The notes: a model not told the origin generated them from the letters alone. A DNA stretch of 64,000 bases from Luteirhabdus salina (GCA_025384855.1 JALAHT010000004.1:65846-129845); one strand, 5' to 3'; counted from the stretch's first letter, positions 39,785 to 51,340 are shown. Made by a program: numbers and translations.

Positions 39785-42022
39785 ATGAAATATTTAAAAT
39801 ATCTAGTACTTCTATTACCAATACTTTCCTTTTCACAAGAAAAACTGGAAGGGATTATCTACGATGGTGCTGCTCCAGAGGCCAGCTCACCACTGCCCGG
39901 TGCAAACGTGTTCTGGAAAGATACCGAAGTAGGTGCCGTTTCCGATTTCAACGGAAATTTCAGCATCAACTATAAGGAAGAATATACCGAACTTATTATA
40001 AGTTTTGTTGGATATAAAACCGATACCATTACAGTAACTGCTACAACAGTTGTAGAACATACATTACAACCCAAAGCCTCTTTGGATGAGGTGACCATTT
40101 CTGCTAGAAAGGAAGCCATGTCACGTTCGTTTCTTCAGGCGCAGAATGTCATCAACGTTAGTAGCGATGAACTGTTGAAAGCAGCTTGTTGCAATCTAGC
40201 CGAGAGCTTTGAGACCAATCCGTCTATCGATGTGAACTTTGTCGATGCAGTAACCGGAACGCGACAAATTAAGATGCTCGGCCTCACAAGTCCATATATT
40301 TTAATGACAATTGAAAACGTTCCTGCTATTCGAGGGGCGGCCCAAGCGTACGGCCTAAGTTTTATTCCGGGTACGTGGGTAGAAAGCATCCAGATTACCA
40401 AAGGCGCTGGAAGCGTGGTAAACGGTTTTGAAAGCTTTACGGGCCAGATTAATGCGGAACTCCAGAAACCTTCAAAAGATGCGAAACTTTTTGTAAACGG
40501 ATACGGTTCGTTGAATGGTCGATTAGAGTTGAATACGCACGTCAATACTGAAGTGACCGATAAAATTTCAACAGGGATTTATGCTCACGGCAATCTTAGA
40601 AAAGAAAAATTTGACAACAACGACGATGGTTTCTTGGATATGCCGCTTCAGGAACAGATCAATATTATGAACCGTTGGCAGTATACCGATAATGAAAAAG
40701 GTTGGGTGGCATTTTTTAATGCACGCTATCTAAATGATACAAAACAAACGGGGCAGGTCGATTTCAACCCCGATACCGATCGCGGAACGACCAACAATTG
40801 GGGAAGTGAAATCGATACAGAGCGTATCGATCTTTCCAGTAAAATAGGATACGTAAATCCAGACTTACCGTGGCAGAGCGCTGGTTTACAATTGGCGTAC
40901 AGCACGCATGACCAAAACTCATATTTTGGCCTGCGACCATATAATATAAAACACGAAAGCGTTTTTGCAAGTGCATTATACAACTCCATCATTAGCGATT
41001 CGCGCCATAAGTTCAAAACGGGCTTAAACTATGCCCATGATACCTACGAAGAAACGGTCGAGGAAACCGATTTTAGCCGTGCCGAAAACTCCATCGGAGC
41101 GTTTTTTGAATATGCCTATGATGACTTGGAGAATTTTAGCATGACCGCTGGACTGCGTATCGACTTCCATAATTTATTGGGTACGTTTGTGACGCCTAGA
41201 ATTCATGGTCGCTATACGCTGTGGGAAAAGGGTGTATTCCGCTTTTCGGCGGGCCGCGGTAAAAGAAGTCCGAATATCTTCGCCGAAAACCAACGTCTGT
41301 TTGCTTCTTCGCGAAACATTCAGATTTTGGATTCCGATGGGCCAATTTATGGCTTGGAACCCGAAATCGCTTGGAATTATGGGGCTTCCTTTTTGCAAGG
41401 GTTCGAGCTTTTTGGAAGAAAGGGAGATGTAGCCTTCGATTTCTATCGTACCGATTTTCAAAACCAGGTGGTGGTCGATTGGGAAAATCCTACCGAGATT
41501 CTATTCTATAATTTGGAGGGAAACAGCTACTCTAACAATTATCAAGTGGAGTTGAGCTATTCGCCGATTCAGCGATTTAACCTCCGAACAGCCTACAAGT
41601 ATTACGATGTGAAGACAGATTATCTTTCAGGTGAAAAGCAGAAGCCATTAACACCCGACCATCGAATTTTTGCGAATGCTTCGTATGAAACCGCGTTGAA
41701 GGACAACGGTTCGCAGTGGAAATTTGATGCTACCTATAATTGGTTGGGAAATCAGCGATATCCCGATACGCAGAGCAGTCCGATGCAATTTCAATTGCCC
41801 GATGAATCGCCTACGGTTACAACCTTGAATGCACAGGTAACAAAGGTGTTTTCCGATGCTTTTGAAGTATATGTAGGAGGCGAAAACATTACGAATACAC
41901 GACAGGAAAACCCGATTATCTCGGCTAACGATCCTTTTGGACCATATTTTGACACCACAAACGTGTATGGTCCTATTTTTGGGAGTATGTATTATGCAGG
42001 CTTCCGTTTTAAATTGAAGTAA
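39785..42022 (+). CDS. TonB-dependent receptor of the metal module
   Basis: 745 residues, outer-membrane receptor. Signal peptide, a carboxypeptidase-regulatory-like domain (about 22-105), plug (about 110-240) and beta-barrel ending YAGFRFKLK. The plug carries adjacent cysteines in KAACCNLAESFETNPS, a feature of Bacteroidota receptors found with copper genes. Neighbours on both sides are HMA proteins, so copper or a copper complex is the likely cargo. Confidence 0.9.
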   Translation: MKYLKYLVLLLPILSFSQEKLEGIIYDGAAPEASSPLPGANVFWKDTEVGAVSDFNGNFSINYKEEYTELIISFVGYKTDTITVTATTVVEHTLQPKASLDEVTISARKEAMSRSFLQAQNVINVSSDELLKAACCNLAESFETNPSIDVNFVDAVTGTRQIKMLGLTSPYILMTIENVPAIRGAAQAYGLSFIPGTWVESIQITKGAGSVVNGFESFTGQINAELQKPSKDAKLFVNGYGSLNGRLELNTHVNTEVTDKISTGIYAHGNLRKEKFDNNDDGFLDMPLQEQINIMNRWQYTDNEKGWVAFFNARYLNDTKQTGQVDFNPDTDRGTTNNWGSEIDTERIDLSSKIGYVNPDLPWQSAGLQLAYSTHDQNSYFGLRPYNIKHESVFASALYNSIISDSRHKFKTGLNYAHDTYEETVEETDFSRAENSIGAFFEYAYDDLENFSMTAGLRIDFHNLLGTFVTPRIHGRYTLWEKGVFRFSAGRGKRSPNIFAENQRLFASSRNIQILDSDGPIYGLEPEIAWNYGASFLQGFELFGRKGDVAFDFYRTDFQNQVVVDWENPTEILFYNLEGNSYSNNYQVELSYSPIQRFNLRTAYKYYDVKTDYLSGEKQKPLTPDHRIFANASYETALKDNGSQWKFDATYNWLGNQRYPDTQSSPMQFQLPDESPTVTTLNAQVTKVFSDAFEVYVGGENITNTRQENPIISANDPFGPYFDTTNVYGPIFGSMYYAGFRFKLK

Positions 42023-42043
42023 AAACCTAATACCTTTATAACT

Positions 42044-42430
42044 ATGAAAAATGTAATGCTAATTTGTATTTCCTTATTTATCGGAACGTTTGCGTTCGCA
42101 CAGGATAAAAATGCTAAAGCTGCCTTTCAGGTGGATGGTGTTTGTGGCATGTGTAAAGAACGTATCGAAAAAGCAGCCATTCGCACCAAAGGTGTGAAAT
42201 CGGCCACCTGGGACGTGCACACCCATTATTTAAGTGTAATTTACGACGAACGCAAAGCTAAATTGGAAGACATCCACCAAAGCGTTGCCGATGTAGGGCA
42301 CGATACTAAAATGGTAACCGCAACCGAAGAAGCTTACAACAGCGTTCACGATTGCTGTCGTTATCGCGATGATGAGATAAAGAAAGATCATGAAAGGAAT
42401 AAGGAAGACCAAGACGACGATGGGAGCTAG
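42044..42430 (+). CDS. Periplasmic HMA-domain protein
   Basis: 128 residues. Signal peptide (cleavage near FAFAQ20), then an HMA fold with metal motif CGMC (Cys34, Cys37) and an Asp/Lys-rich tail. Likely periplasmic copper carrier between the TonB receptor and the inner-membrane permease. Confidence 0.82.
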   Translation: MKNVMLICISLFIGTFAFAQDKNAKAAFQVDGVCGMCKERIEKAAIRTKGVKSATWDVHTHYLSVIYDERKAKLEDIHQSVADVGHDTKMVTATEEAYNSVHDCCRYRDDEIKKDHERNKEDQDDDGS

Positions 42431-42457
42431 ATTCCCAAACTTCCATAAAAAACTATA

Positions 42458-43681
42458 ATGCAACAATTTCTTGAAAAATGGGGCGAAGCTGCCAATACCA
42501 GTGTAGGTTTCTTCTGGATGGCGCTTTGGGCGTTTATTCTAGGATATGTTATTAGCAGTATGATTCAGGTGTTCGTTACTGAAAAACGAATGCAGGAAAC
42601 CATGGGCAAAGATGAAGCGAAGGGCGTACTATTGGGTACGTTCTTCGGCTTTATAAGCAGTTCCTGTAGCTTCGCGGCGCTGGCCAGTGCAAAGTCTATT
42701 TTTAAAAAAGGCGCAAGCTTCGTATCCTCCATGGCATTTCTTTTGGCGTCTACCAATTTAGTTATCGAATTGGGAATTATCATTTCCATTTTCTTGGGAT
42801 GGCAGTTTGTAGTGGGGGAATATTTGGGCGGACTTATCTTAATCGCTATTGTATGGTTGCTCATTCGAATTATCAATCCAAGGAAACTGATAAAAAAGGC
42901 GCGTGAAAAACTCGATCAGGACGGTGACGATAGCATGGATTCGGATACCTCTTGGAAAAAGAAAATACAGTCGAGTAAGGGTTGGACAAAGGTGGCGCGC
43001 CAATATAAAATGGAATGGCAAATGGTTTGGAAGGACGTTACTGTTGGCTTTACCATTGCAGGAATCGTCGCAGCCTTTGTACCCGATAGTTTCTTTCAAA
43101 CGCTTTTTATTAACAGTGGTCCCGATACCACCGATTTTGGTTTCTTCACTTTACTTGAACATGTAGTGGTGGGGCCGGTAGCTGCGTTTCTTACGTTTAT
43201 CGGATCTATGGGAAACATTCCCCTAGCTGCCTTATTGTTTGGGAAAGGTGTGAGCTTCGCAGGGGTGATGGCTTTTATCTTCAGCGATTTGGTGGTGTTT
43301 CCCGTACTTCGTATCAATGCGAAATATTACGGTTGGAAGATGTCCCTATTTATTTTATTCCTGCTTTTTACTGCGTTGATTGGCGCATCACTTGGCTTAC
43401 ATTATGCATTTGGATTGTTCGATGCCTTACCGGATCCTTCACAAGTAACCATTTCCGATAGTGAATACTTCAAAATAGATTATACGTTCTTTTTGAATAT
43501 TGCCTTTTTACTTATCTCTGGATTCTTAGTGTATTTCGGTTTTTTCCGGCATAGGGAGGTCGATTATGGTATGAGTGAAATGGCTCCGAAAAGCAAACTG
43601 TTGGAACAAATCCTGAAGTATGCGGCGTTCATTTGTTATGTGTGGTTAGCCGTTGGCCTACTGCTGAAATATATCCTCTAA
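42458..43681 (+). CDS. Permease, ArsP/DUF318 (SO_0444-like) family
   Basis: 407 residues with about ten membrane segments and a charged cytoplasmic loop (about 150-185). The motif SSCSFAALASAKSIFKKGAS and the repeat-related GNIPLAALLFGKGVSFAGVM are family features. It probably exports a metal or metal complex; the neighbours suggest copper. Confidence 0.82.
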   Translation: MQQFLEKWGEAANTSVGFFWMALWAFILGYVISSMIQVFVTEKRMQETMGKDEAKGVLLGTFFGFISSSCSFAALASAKSIFKKGASFVSSMAFLLASTNLVIELGIIISIFLGWQFVVGEYLGGLILIAIVWLLIRIINPRKLIKKAREKLDQDGDDSMDSDTSWKKKIQSSKGWTKVARQYKMEWQMVWKDVTVGFTIAGIVAAFVPDSFFQTLFINSGPDTTDFGFFTLLEHVVVGPVAAFLTFIGSMGNIPLAALLFGKGVSFAGVMAFIFSDLVVFPVLRINAKYYGWKMSLFILFLLFTALIGASLGLHYAFGLFDALPDPSQVTISDSEYFKIDYTFFLNIAFLLISGFLVYFGFFRHREVDYGMSEMAPKSKLLEQILKYAAFICYVWLAVGLLLKYIL

Positions 43682-43773
43682 ATTTAGTATTCCTTGAACA
43701 AACCTTTAGCGCTTTCTTAGCATCGAATGGAAGCAGGTATCAGTACCTTAAATGTATAACCTAAAAACCATAT

Positions 43774-44097
43774 ATGATGAGAAATGAAGCTTTGATACAT
43801 GCGCTCGGAAATTGCATCAACAATTGTAATTATTGCGCCGATGCGTGTTTAGATGAAGAGAATGTAAAAGAAATGACCACTTGTATACGAACCGATAGGG
43901 TTTGTGCTGAAGTTTGTAGTGCCCTAAACCAAGTATTGGCTACCGGATATTCAGATGTAAACGATTTGGTGAAGTACTGCATGAAAGTATGCAACGCATG
44001 TGCCGATGAGTGTGGGAAACACGATACAAAGCATTGCAAAGACTGTGCTGATGCTTGTCGAAAATGTGCAGACGCTTGTAAAACGTTTTTAGCATAA
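43774..44097 (+). CDS. Four-helix-bundle copper-storage protein (Csp/DUF326)
   Basis: 107 residues with 16 Cys (14, 18, 21, 25, 37, 44, 48, 69, 73, 76, 80, 88, 91, 95, 98, 102) spaced as in copper-storage proteins, which hold many Cu(I) ions inside a helix bundle. No signal peptide, so cytosolic. It strongly supports copper as the metal of the module. Confidence 0.88.
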   Translation: MMRNEALIHALGNCINNCNYCADACLDEENVKEMTTCIRTDRVCAEVCSALNQVLATGYSDVNDLVKYCMKVCNACADECGKHDTKHCKDCADACRKCADACKTFLA

Positions 44098-44122
44098 CCA
44101 TTACGTTTAAAACTATAGTTGA

Positions 44123-44150
44123 AAGCCCATTTTTAGTGGGCTTTTTTTTC
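44123..44150 (+). terminator. Terminator after the copper-storage gene
   Basis: AAAGCCCA pairs with TGGGCTTT, followed by a run of T. Confidence 0.85.
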
Positions 44151-44238
44151 TAGAATTATTTTTAGTTAAAGTTTGTACAATGCGAAACAACGGATTGTTT
44201 TTCGATGTACATTTACTATGTTCTTAATTGAGCCCACT

Positions 44239-44325
44239 ATGAAAAAAAGCGCAAATAGCAAGCCTAAAGCTCAGCCTAAACAACAGGCTAAAAAGGCGCC
44301 GCAGACTGCTTCTAAGAAGAAGTAA
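44239..44325 (+). CDS. Lysine/alanine/proline-rich micro-protein, 28 residues
   Basis: ATG at 44239, TAA at 44323-44325. The product begins MKKSANSKPKAQPKQQAKKA and ends in three Lys. It has its own terminator at 44371 and lies alone between two terminators, which favours a real small gene. It resembles the basic tails of nucleic-acid-binding proteins; function unknown. Confidence 0.55.
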   Translation: MKKSANSKPKAQPKQQAKKAPQTASKKK

Positions 44326-44370
44326 TTCGCGTACGGTTTATTTCGAATAAACCCTATAAACTGAGGAGAG

Positions 44371-44400
44371 ACCACCCTTAAAAAAGGTGGTTTTATTTTT
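44371..44400 (+). terminator. Terminator of the micro-gene
   Basis: ACCACC (44371-44376) pairs with GGTGGT (44386-44391), followed by TTTATTTTT. Confidence 0.75.
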
Positions 44401-44410
44401 TATAAAGCAT

Positions 44411-44446
44411 AAAAAAACCGTTGCGTACTCGTGCAACGGTTTTTTG
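44411..44446 (-). terminator. Terminator of groEL
   Basis: AAACCGTTGC pairs with GCAACGGTTT across an eight-base loop, with long A and T runs on both sides; it lies 21 bases after the groEL stop. Confidence 0.9.
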
Positions 44447-44466
44447 TTTTCAGGTTTGAATGATAC

Positions 44467-46149
<1,683 letters not shown>

Positions 46150-46209
46150 TTACAAATAGAATTGGGACGATTTTTGGAATTTGGAATTTATGTTTTTGTG
46201 ATTTTAATT

Positions 46210-46485
46210 TTATATGATTGCTAAAATATCATCCTCTCGCATAATCAGGTAATCGGAACCTTCGAACTTTAGTTCGGTCCCGGCGTATTTTCCGTAAAGA
46301 ACGGTATCTCCTTTTTTCACGGTCATTTCATGGTCTTTTTTGCCGTTACCGACGGCTACCACTTTTCCGCGTTGCGGTTTTTCCTTTGCAGAGTCCGGAA
46401 TGATTATTCCACTGGCGGTTTTGGTCTCAGCCTCTTGTGGCGCTACCAAAACCCGATCTGATAAGGGTTGAATTTTTACTGCCAT
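46210..46485 (-). CDS. groS: Co-chaperonin GroES
   Basis: 91 residues, normal length. Start PLSDRVLV, and the mobile loop around [20 protein letters not shown] that binds GroEL. It forms the lid of the chaperonin. Confidence 0.98.
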   Translation of the reverse strand: MAVKIQPLSDRVLVAPQEAETKTASGIIIPDSAKEKPQRGKVVAVGNGKKDHEMTVKKGDTVLYGKYAGTELKFEGSDYLIMREDDILAII

Positions 46486-46539
46486 TGTAGTATGTATTTT
46501 AATTGTTGGTTAAACGTTCTGTTTTTCGACAACATAATT

Positions 46540-46556
46540 GGCAGAAAGTGTGCCAA
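46540..46556 (-). promoter_or_regulatory. Possible sigma-54-type promoter of groESL
   Basis: On the minus strand TTGGCACACTTTCTGCC has GG and GC separated by exactly ten bases, the -24/-12 spacing of sigma-54 promoters, about 55 bases before groES. The same bases also form the palindrome TGGCA-n7-TGCCA, which could instead be an operator. No CIRCE element is seen. Confidence 0.4.
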
Positions 46557-46580
46557 GGCGAGGGATACTGACAGTAGGAT

Positions 46581-46612
46581 AAAAAAAATGCCAGCTTGTC
46601 AGAAGCTGGCAT
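46581..46612 (-). terminator. Terminator of the secG operon
   Basis: ATGCCAGCTT (46588-46597) pairs with AAGCTGGCAT (46603-46612), followed on the minus strand by eight T. Confidence 0.9.
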
Positions 46613-46634
46613 TCGAATGTGTTTTTGGTAGGAA

Positions 46635-46982
46635 TTAATTACCGCCTGTAGTATCATTTGTGTCACCATCAGCAGATTCCGTCGGATCTAGCATCGGTGT
46701 TTCAATGGTTTCATCACCAAAATCATCAACGGTAGTCGTTCCGCTTCCACCCATGATTGGGATGTTGCTCAAAAGGATCAATGCCAACAGAACGATGGCC
46801 AAGGTCCATGTACTCTTATCCAGGAAATCGGTCGTCTTTTGAACACCTCCTAATTGCTGGCCGCCACCGCCGCCAAATGTAGAGGAAAGTCCTCCTCCTT
46901 TTGGATTTTGAACCATAATCACTACCACCAATAAGAAGGCGATAAAAATGATCAACACCAAGAATATTGTAAACGTACTCAT
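46635..46982 (-). CDS. secG: Preprotein translocase subunit SecG
   Basis: 115 residues. Two membrane segments (about 5-24 and 57-75) joined by the family block VQNPKGGGLSSTFGGGGGQQ; acidic, Asp/Thr-rich C-terminal tail. It is part of the SecYEG channel. Last gene of the leftward operon. Confidence 0.95.
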   Translation of the reverse strand: MSTFTIFLVLIIFIAFLLVVVIMVQNPKGGGLSSTFGGGGGQQLGGVQKTTDFLDKSTWTLAIVLLALILLSNIPIMGGSGTTTVDDFGDETIETPMLDPTESADGDTNDTTGGN

Positions 46983-46984
46983 AA

Positions 46985-47875
46985 TCAGTCTGAATCTATT
47001 ATTTTTTCGATTGCCCGAATTTGGTCTGCAAAGAAACCACTTTTTTCGGGATTTTTCAAAATTAAAATTTTATATGCCTGAATGGCTTTTTTATAGTTTT
47101 TTTGCTGCAGATACACCTTCGCTAAAGTCTCTGTCATCAAGGCTTCTGGCGGTTGCGTAAATGGTTTGGCTAGATTTTTCTTCTTTGAAGGTTGTTGCTG
47201 TGGATTTATTTTCGGCTGCTCCTGTAGAAACTTATCGATCAATTCATCGTTTCGCGACTTATCCTCCTCTTCAATTTCTTCGGAAGTATTTATTGTTGGT
47301 TGTTCATCTTCCCGTTCAATCGGTTTGGCCGATGTCAGTTTCAACCATTCACTGAAGGAATGCGTGTCTTCCTTTTTGAAGTCCAAGGGTTTGTGTATCC
47401 CTAAGGCTTCCTCGGCAGAAGTTTGTTCTTCCGGAATATCTTCTTCACCTTCATCTACAACCGTTTCTTTCCGCTCGAAAAGGGCTGGATTCAAAATAGC
47501 ATCCGCCTTTTTTCGTTCTTCACGTATTTGCTTATCCAGTTCCATTGCGGTTTGGGCTGAAACATCTTCGACCTCAACTTCAATATTATATAGGTCATCA
47601 TCCAATGCATAAATACGTTGCGATATTTCGTGTTGGGTGAAATGTTCTGAAGTGATGTATTCGAATAGGATATCGCGATCGGTAGTATACGCTGCGGTAA
47701 CCTTCAACGCGTCGTTATACCGATAGCTTTGCGAGTCTTTTAACCCTTTCAATTCCAACGCTCGCGCACTTTGAAGGTAGGGGTATTGCGTGATAACAGC
47801 GCCGAGTTGCGTAAGTGATTCGCCCTTCAGATGCTGAGGGTTTGCTAATAGGTATGTAAACTCTTCTTTAGTCAC
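46985..47875 (-). CDS. Hypothetical TPR-like cytoplasmic protein
   Basis: 296 residues. An N-terminal helical region (MTKEEFTYLLANPQHLKGES), a long acidic, low-complexity middle, and a C-terminal TPR-like repeat with a basic linker before it (ALMTETLAKVYLQQKNYKKA). Found between lptE and secG in many flavobacteria; function unknown. Start is GTG at 47875; it ends two bases before secG. Confidence 0.65.
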   Translation of the reverse strand: MTKEEFTYLLANPQHLKGESLTQLGAVITQYPYLQSARALELKGLKDSQSYRYNDALKVTAAYTTDRDILFEYITSEHFTQHEISQRIYALDDDLYNIEVEVEDVSAQTAMELDKQIREERKKADAILNPALFERKETVVDEGEEDIPEEQTSAEEALGIHKPLDFKKEDTHSFSEWLKLTSAKPIEREDEQPTINTSEEIEEEDKSRNDELIDKFLQEQPKINPQQQPSKKKNLAKPFTQPPEALMTETLAKVYLQQKNYKKAIQAYKILILKNPEKSGFFADQIRAIEKIIDSD

Positions 47876-47877
47876 GA

Positions 47878-48405
47878 TTACCAGTTTGCGAGTGAAGCAT
47901 TAAAAATATCCTGCGTAAGTCTTTCAAAAATAATATTGATAGCCTCCTCTAGTCTGGCACCCGTTAATTGGGTTCCTCCGGCATAGTCGAAGTAGAAAGA
48001 AAAACGTCTTTCAAAATCCTTATCCGAGTTATTGGTATTATAAAATCGAACATTCACCGTAATGGTCAGTCGGTTTTGAGCCGCCGTATTTTGAGCGGTA
48101 GCGGTAATAGGAGCGATATAATATTCAACGATTTCACCTTCATAAATCAGATCGCCGCCTGTCGTAACAAGGTCCAAACTGGTTTGATTCAACAACAAAT
48201 CCTGAAGCTGAATCGTAAAATCACGGGCAATTCCCGGTTCTACCAACGGAGCGCTATTTTCAAACAACCGTACATTAAACGTATTGGTAGTGGAATAGTC
48301 GATATCGGCGCCGGTAAACGAATAAAATTTACAGGCTTGTGGCACGGTAAGCAAGAACACAATCAAGCTGAGTCGAACAATTCCTTTCTGAAAAAAATGC
48401 TGCAT
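47878..48405 (-). CDS. lptE: LPS assembly lipoprotein LptE-like
   Basis: 175 residues from the ATG at 48405. Lipobox QAC (Cys25) after a hydrophobic segment, then KFYSFTGADI, the typical mature start of Bacteroidota LptE proteins (FxFTG), and a beta-rich domain with a C-terminal helix. Partner of LptD in outer-membrane LPS insertion. It starts one base after the regulator's stop. Confidence 0.82.
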   Translation of the reverse strand: MQHFFQKGIVRLSLIVFLLTVPQACKFYSFTGADIDYSTTNTFNVRLFENSAPLVEPGIARDFTIQLQDLLLNQTSLDLVTTGGDLIYEGEIVEYYIAPITATAQNTAAQNRLTITVNVRFYNTNNSDKDFERRFSFYFDYAGGTQLTGARLEEAINIIFERLTQDIFNASLANW

Positions 48406-48406
48406 C

Positions 48407-49687
48407 CTATAAATTATATTGCTTGATTTTTCGATAGAGCGTGCGTTCGGAAATCCCGAGTTCCTCAGCTGCATCCTTTCGTTTACCGTTGTATTTCTCC
48501 AAGGATTTTTTAATCAGTTCCAGTTCTTTTTCCTGAAGTGAAAGACTTTCTTCTTCCTGAATCTCCTCAGCAAAATCATACTTATCCGATTTCGGCTCAT
48601 CCGATTTTTGTGGGATGCCCAAGACTTCAACATCCGAAGAATCTTCTTCCATGTCGTCTTCAACAATCGACGCTAACTGTTCTTCGTGGTCGTTTTCTTC
48701 AGAATAAATCTTATTGATTAGTGATGAATTCTCTTCTCGAACCTTACTGCTATTACCACTTTTCATCAACTCCAACGTCAATTTTTTCAAATCGTTCACA
48801 TCGCGTTGCATATCGAACAATACCTTATAAAGTATCTCACGTTCGCTGGAAAAGTCGCTTTCACGTTTCTGTTGGTTTCCGATAACGGCTGGAAGATTAC
48901 TTCCCATATCGGGCAAATACTGTCTGAGGGTCGCTGCATCTATTTCACGTTCCTGTTCCAGTACTGAAATTTGTTCGGCTACGTTTCGCAACTGACGGAT
49001 ATTTCCTGACCAACGATATTTCAGTAACGACTGAACCGCATCATCCGATAAACGAACTGTTGGCATTTTATATTTCTGCGCAAAATCCGAAGCAAATTTT
49101 CGAAACAATAGGTGAATATCCTCGGCGCGTTCGCGAAGCGGTGGCAATCCGATTTCAACTGTGCTTAAGCGATAATATAAGTCTTCTCTAAACTTCCCTT
49201 TTTGAATCGCATCGGCCATGTTCACATTGGTCGCGGCCACGATTCGAACATCGGTTTTTTGCGTTTTGGAGGAGCCCACTTTTAAAAACTCTCCGTTTTC
49301 CAAAATACGGAGCAAGCGAACCTGGGTAGGAAGCGGTAGTTCGCCTACTTCATCCAAGAAAATAGTTCCGCCATCTGCTACTTCAAAATAACCACTTCGT
49401 GTTTGGGTAGCACCGGTGAAGGCACCTTTTTCGTGACCGAACAATTCACTATCGATGGTTCCTTCAGGAATCGCGCCACAGTTTACGGCGATGTATTTGT
49501 TGTGCTTTCGATGGGAGAGGGCATGGATGATCTTGGGGATACTTTCCTTTCCTACGCCGCTTTCACCGGTAACCAATACCGATATATCGGTCGGTGCCAC
49601 TTGAATGGCTTTTTCGATAGCGCGGTTCAATTTAGGGTCGTTCCCTATAATCCCGAATCGTTGTTTTGTTGCTTGTACGCTTTCCAC
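48407..49687 (-). CDS. Sigma-54-dependent transcriptional activator
   Basis: 426 residues with no receiver domain: the AAA+ domain starts near residue 15. Walker A GESGVGKE (41-48), the sigma-54 contact motif GAFTGA (88-93), Walker B GGTIFLDEVGE, and a FIS-type HTH at the C-terminus (KDAAEELGISERTLYRKIKQ). A long acidic linker separates AAA+ and HTH. Start is GTG at 49687. It sits between miaB and lptE; its signal input is unknown. Confidence 0.9.
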   Translation of the reverse strand: MESVQATKQRFGIIGNDPKLNRAIEKAIQVAPTDISVLVTGESGVGKESIPKIIHALSHRKHNKYIAVNCGAIPEGTIDSELFGHEKGAFTGATQTRSGYFEVADGGTIFLDEVGELPLPTQVRLLRILENGEFLKVGSSKTQKTDVRIVAATNVNMADAIQKGKFREDLYYRLSTVEIGLPPLRERAEDIHLLFRKFASDFAQKYKMPTVRLSDDAVQSLLKYRWSGNIRQLRNVAEQISVLEQEREIDAATLRQYLPDMGSNLPAVIGNQQKRESDFSSEREILYKVLFDMQRDVNDLKKLTLELMKSGNSSKVREENSSLINKIYSEENDHEEQLASIVEDDMEEDSSDVEVLGIPQKSDEPKSDKYDFAEEIQEEESLSLQEKELELIKKSLEKYNGKRKDAAEELGISERTLYRKIKQYNL

Positions 49688-49711
49688 TAGTTGGGTTGAA
49701 AGGTTAATAGT

Positions 49712-51166
49712 TTATGCTTGGTTCTTCGAGTAGCCCACAGCTTCACCCAAAAGTGTAGCGGTAGTACAATCCATAATTTGCACCATCACGAAGTCGCCTA
49801 CCTTATAGTGTTCCTTCGGAAATACGGCCACTGTATTGTATTGAGTCCTTCCGCTCCATTCTTGATCGTTCTTTTTGGATTCCTTTTCGATCAATACTTC
49901 AAGGGTTTTCCCAACAAACTGTTTGGTACGATAGGCACTATGTTTTTGTTGCAGGTCGATAATCTCAGTTAATCTGCGCTTTTTCACATCATCTGGCACA
50001 TCATCTTCTAATTTCCGTGCCGCCATGGTGCCCGGGCGTTCGGAATACATAAACATAAAGCCGAAATCGTATTTCACATACTCCATAAGCGATAAAGTAT
50101 CCTGATGGTCGGCCTCTGTTTCCGTAGGGAAACCAGCGATCATATCCTGCGAAATAGCGCAATCTGGAATGATGCGATGAATAGCATCAATAAGTTCCAT
50201 ATATTCTTCACGGGTATGCTGACGGTTCATTTCCTTTAACACCCTTGTGCTTCCACTTTGAACGGGAAGGTGAATATAATTGCAAATATTTTCATGCTTC
50301 GCCATGCTGTGCAGCACATCCTCGGTCATATCTTGCGGATTGCTGGTAGAGAAGCGAATGCGCATTTTCGGCTGGGCGTGGGCCACCATATCTAACAAGT
50401 CAGCAAAATTGGTAGCGGTAGCCTTTTGCATGTCGGTTGCCTTTTTGAAATCTTTTTTCAATCCACCACCGTACCATAGATAACTGTCGACATTCTGCCC
50501 AAGAAGCGTAATTTCCTTATAGCCTTTTTCAGCCAGGTCATTTACTTCCTCAATAATACTTTGTGGGTCGCGACTACGTTCGCGTCCGCGTGTAAAAGGC
50601 ACCACACAGAACGTACACATATTATCGCAGCCTCGTGTGATACTCACAAAAGCAGTGACGCCATTGCCACCAAGGCGAACGGGCGCAATATCGCCGTAGG
50701 TTTCTTCCTTGCTCAGGATTACGTTAACAGCATCGCGTCCTTCTTCAACTTCTTGTAAAAGGTTTGGAAGGTCTTTATAGGCATCGGGACCGACAACCAT
50801 ATCGACAATCTTTTCCTCTTCGAGGAATTTACTTTTCAGGCGTTCGGCCATGCAGCCGAGAACGCCGACCTTCATATTAGGATTCGAGTTGCGTTTAACA
50901 GCGTTGTATTTTTCAAGGCGTTTCCGAACGGTTTGTTCTGCCTTATCGCGAATAGAGCAGGTATTTACCAAAACCAAATCGGCCTCCTTCATGTTCTGGG
51001 TGGTGTTATAGCCTTGTTTGGTAAGAATGGATGCCACGATTTCGCTATCGCTAAAATTCATCTGGCAGCCATAACTCTCAATATATAGTTTACGGCTGTT
51101 CTTCGCCTGTGGTTCCAATACCAGCGCTTCTCCTTGTTTGCTTTCGTCTATTATCTTTTCTTCCAT
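49712..51166 (-). CDS. miaB: tRNA-2-methylthio-N6-dimethylallyladenosine synthase
   Basis: 484 residues from the ATG at 51166. N-terminal MTTase domain with [11 protein letters not shown] and GCMAER cysteines, radical SAM motif CDNMCTFC, then [11 protein letters not shown] and a C-terminal TRAM domain. It adds the methylthio group to i6A37 of tRNAs reading UNN codons, using two Fe-S clusters. First gene of the leftward operon down to secG. Confidence 0.95.
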   Translation of the reverse strand: MEEKIIDESKQGEALVLEPQAKNSRKLYIESYGCQMNFSDSEIVASILTKQGYNTTQNMKEADLVLVNTCSIRDKAEQTVRKRLEKYNAVKRNSNPNMKVGVLGCMAERLKSKFLEEEKIVDMVVGPDAYKDLPNLLQEVEEGRDAVNVILSKEETYGDIAPVRLGGNGVTAFVSITRGCDNMCTFCVVPFTRGRERSRDPQSIIEEVNDLAEKGYKEITLLGQNVDSYLWYGGGLKKDFKKATDMQKATATNFADLLDMVAHAQPKMRIRFSTSNPQDMTEDVLHSMAKHENICNYIHLPVQSGSTRVLKEMNRQHTREEYMELIDAIHRIIPDCAISQDMIAGFPTETEADHQDTLSLMEYVKYDFGFMFMYSERPGTMAARKLEDDVPDDVKKRRLTEIIDLQQKHSAYRTKQFVGKTLEVLIEKESKKNDQEWSGRTQYNTVAVFPKEHYKVGDFVMVQIMDCTTATLLGEAVGYSKNQA

Positions 51167-51340
51167 GTAGGGTGCTCTAGCAAGCTGCTTTAATTTGAGG
51201 GGCAAAGATACAATAATAAGCAGCATCGTGCCAAAATGGCAGAATGAATTTTTGTTCTATTTGTGCTTCGAAATAGAAGATGGTGTTATAAAATCGAAAA
51301 TCTTCCCTACATTAGTCGCGCCAATCAACCTAAAAATAGC

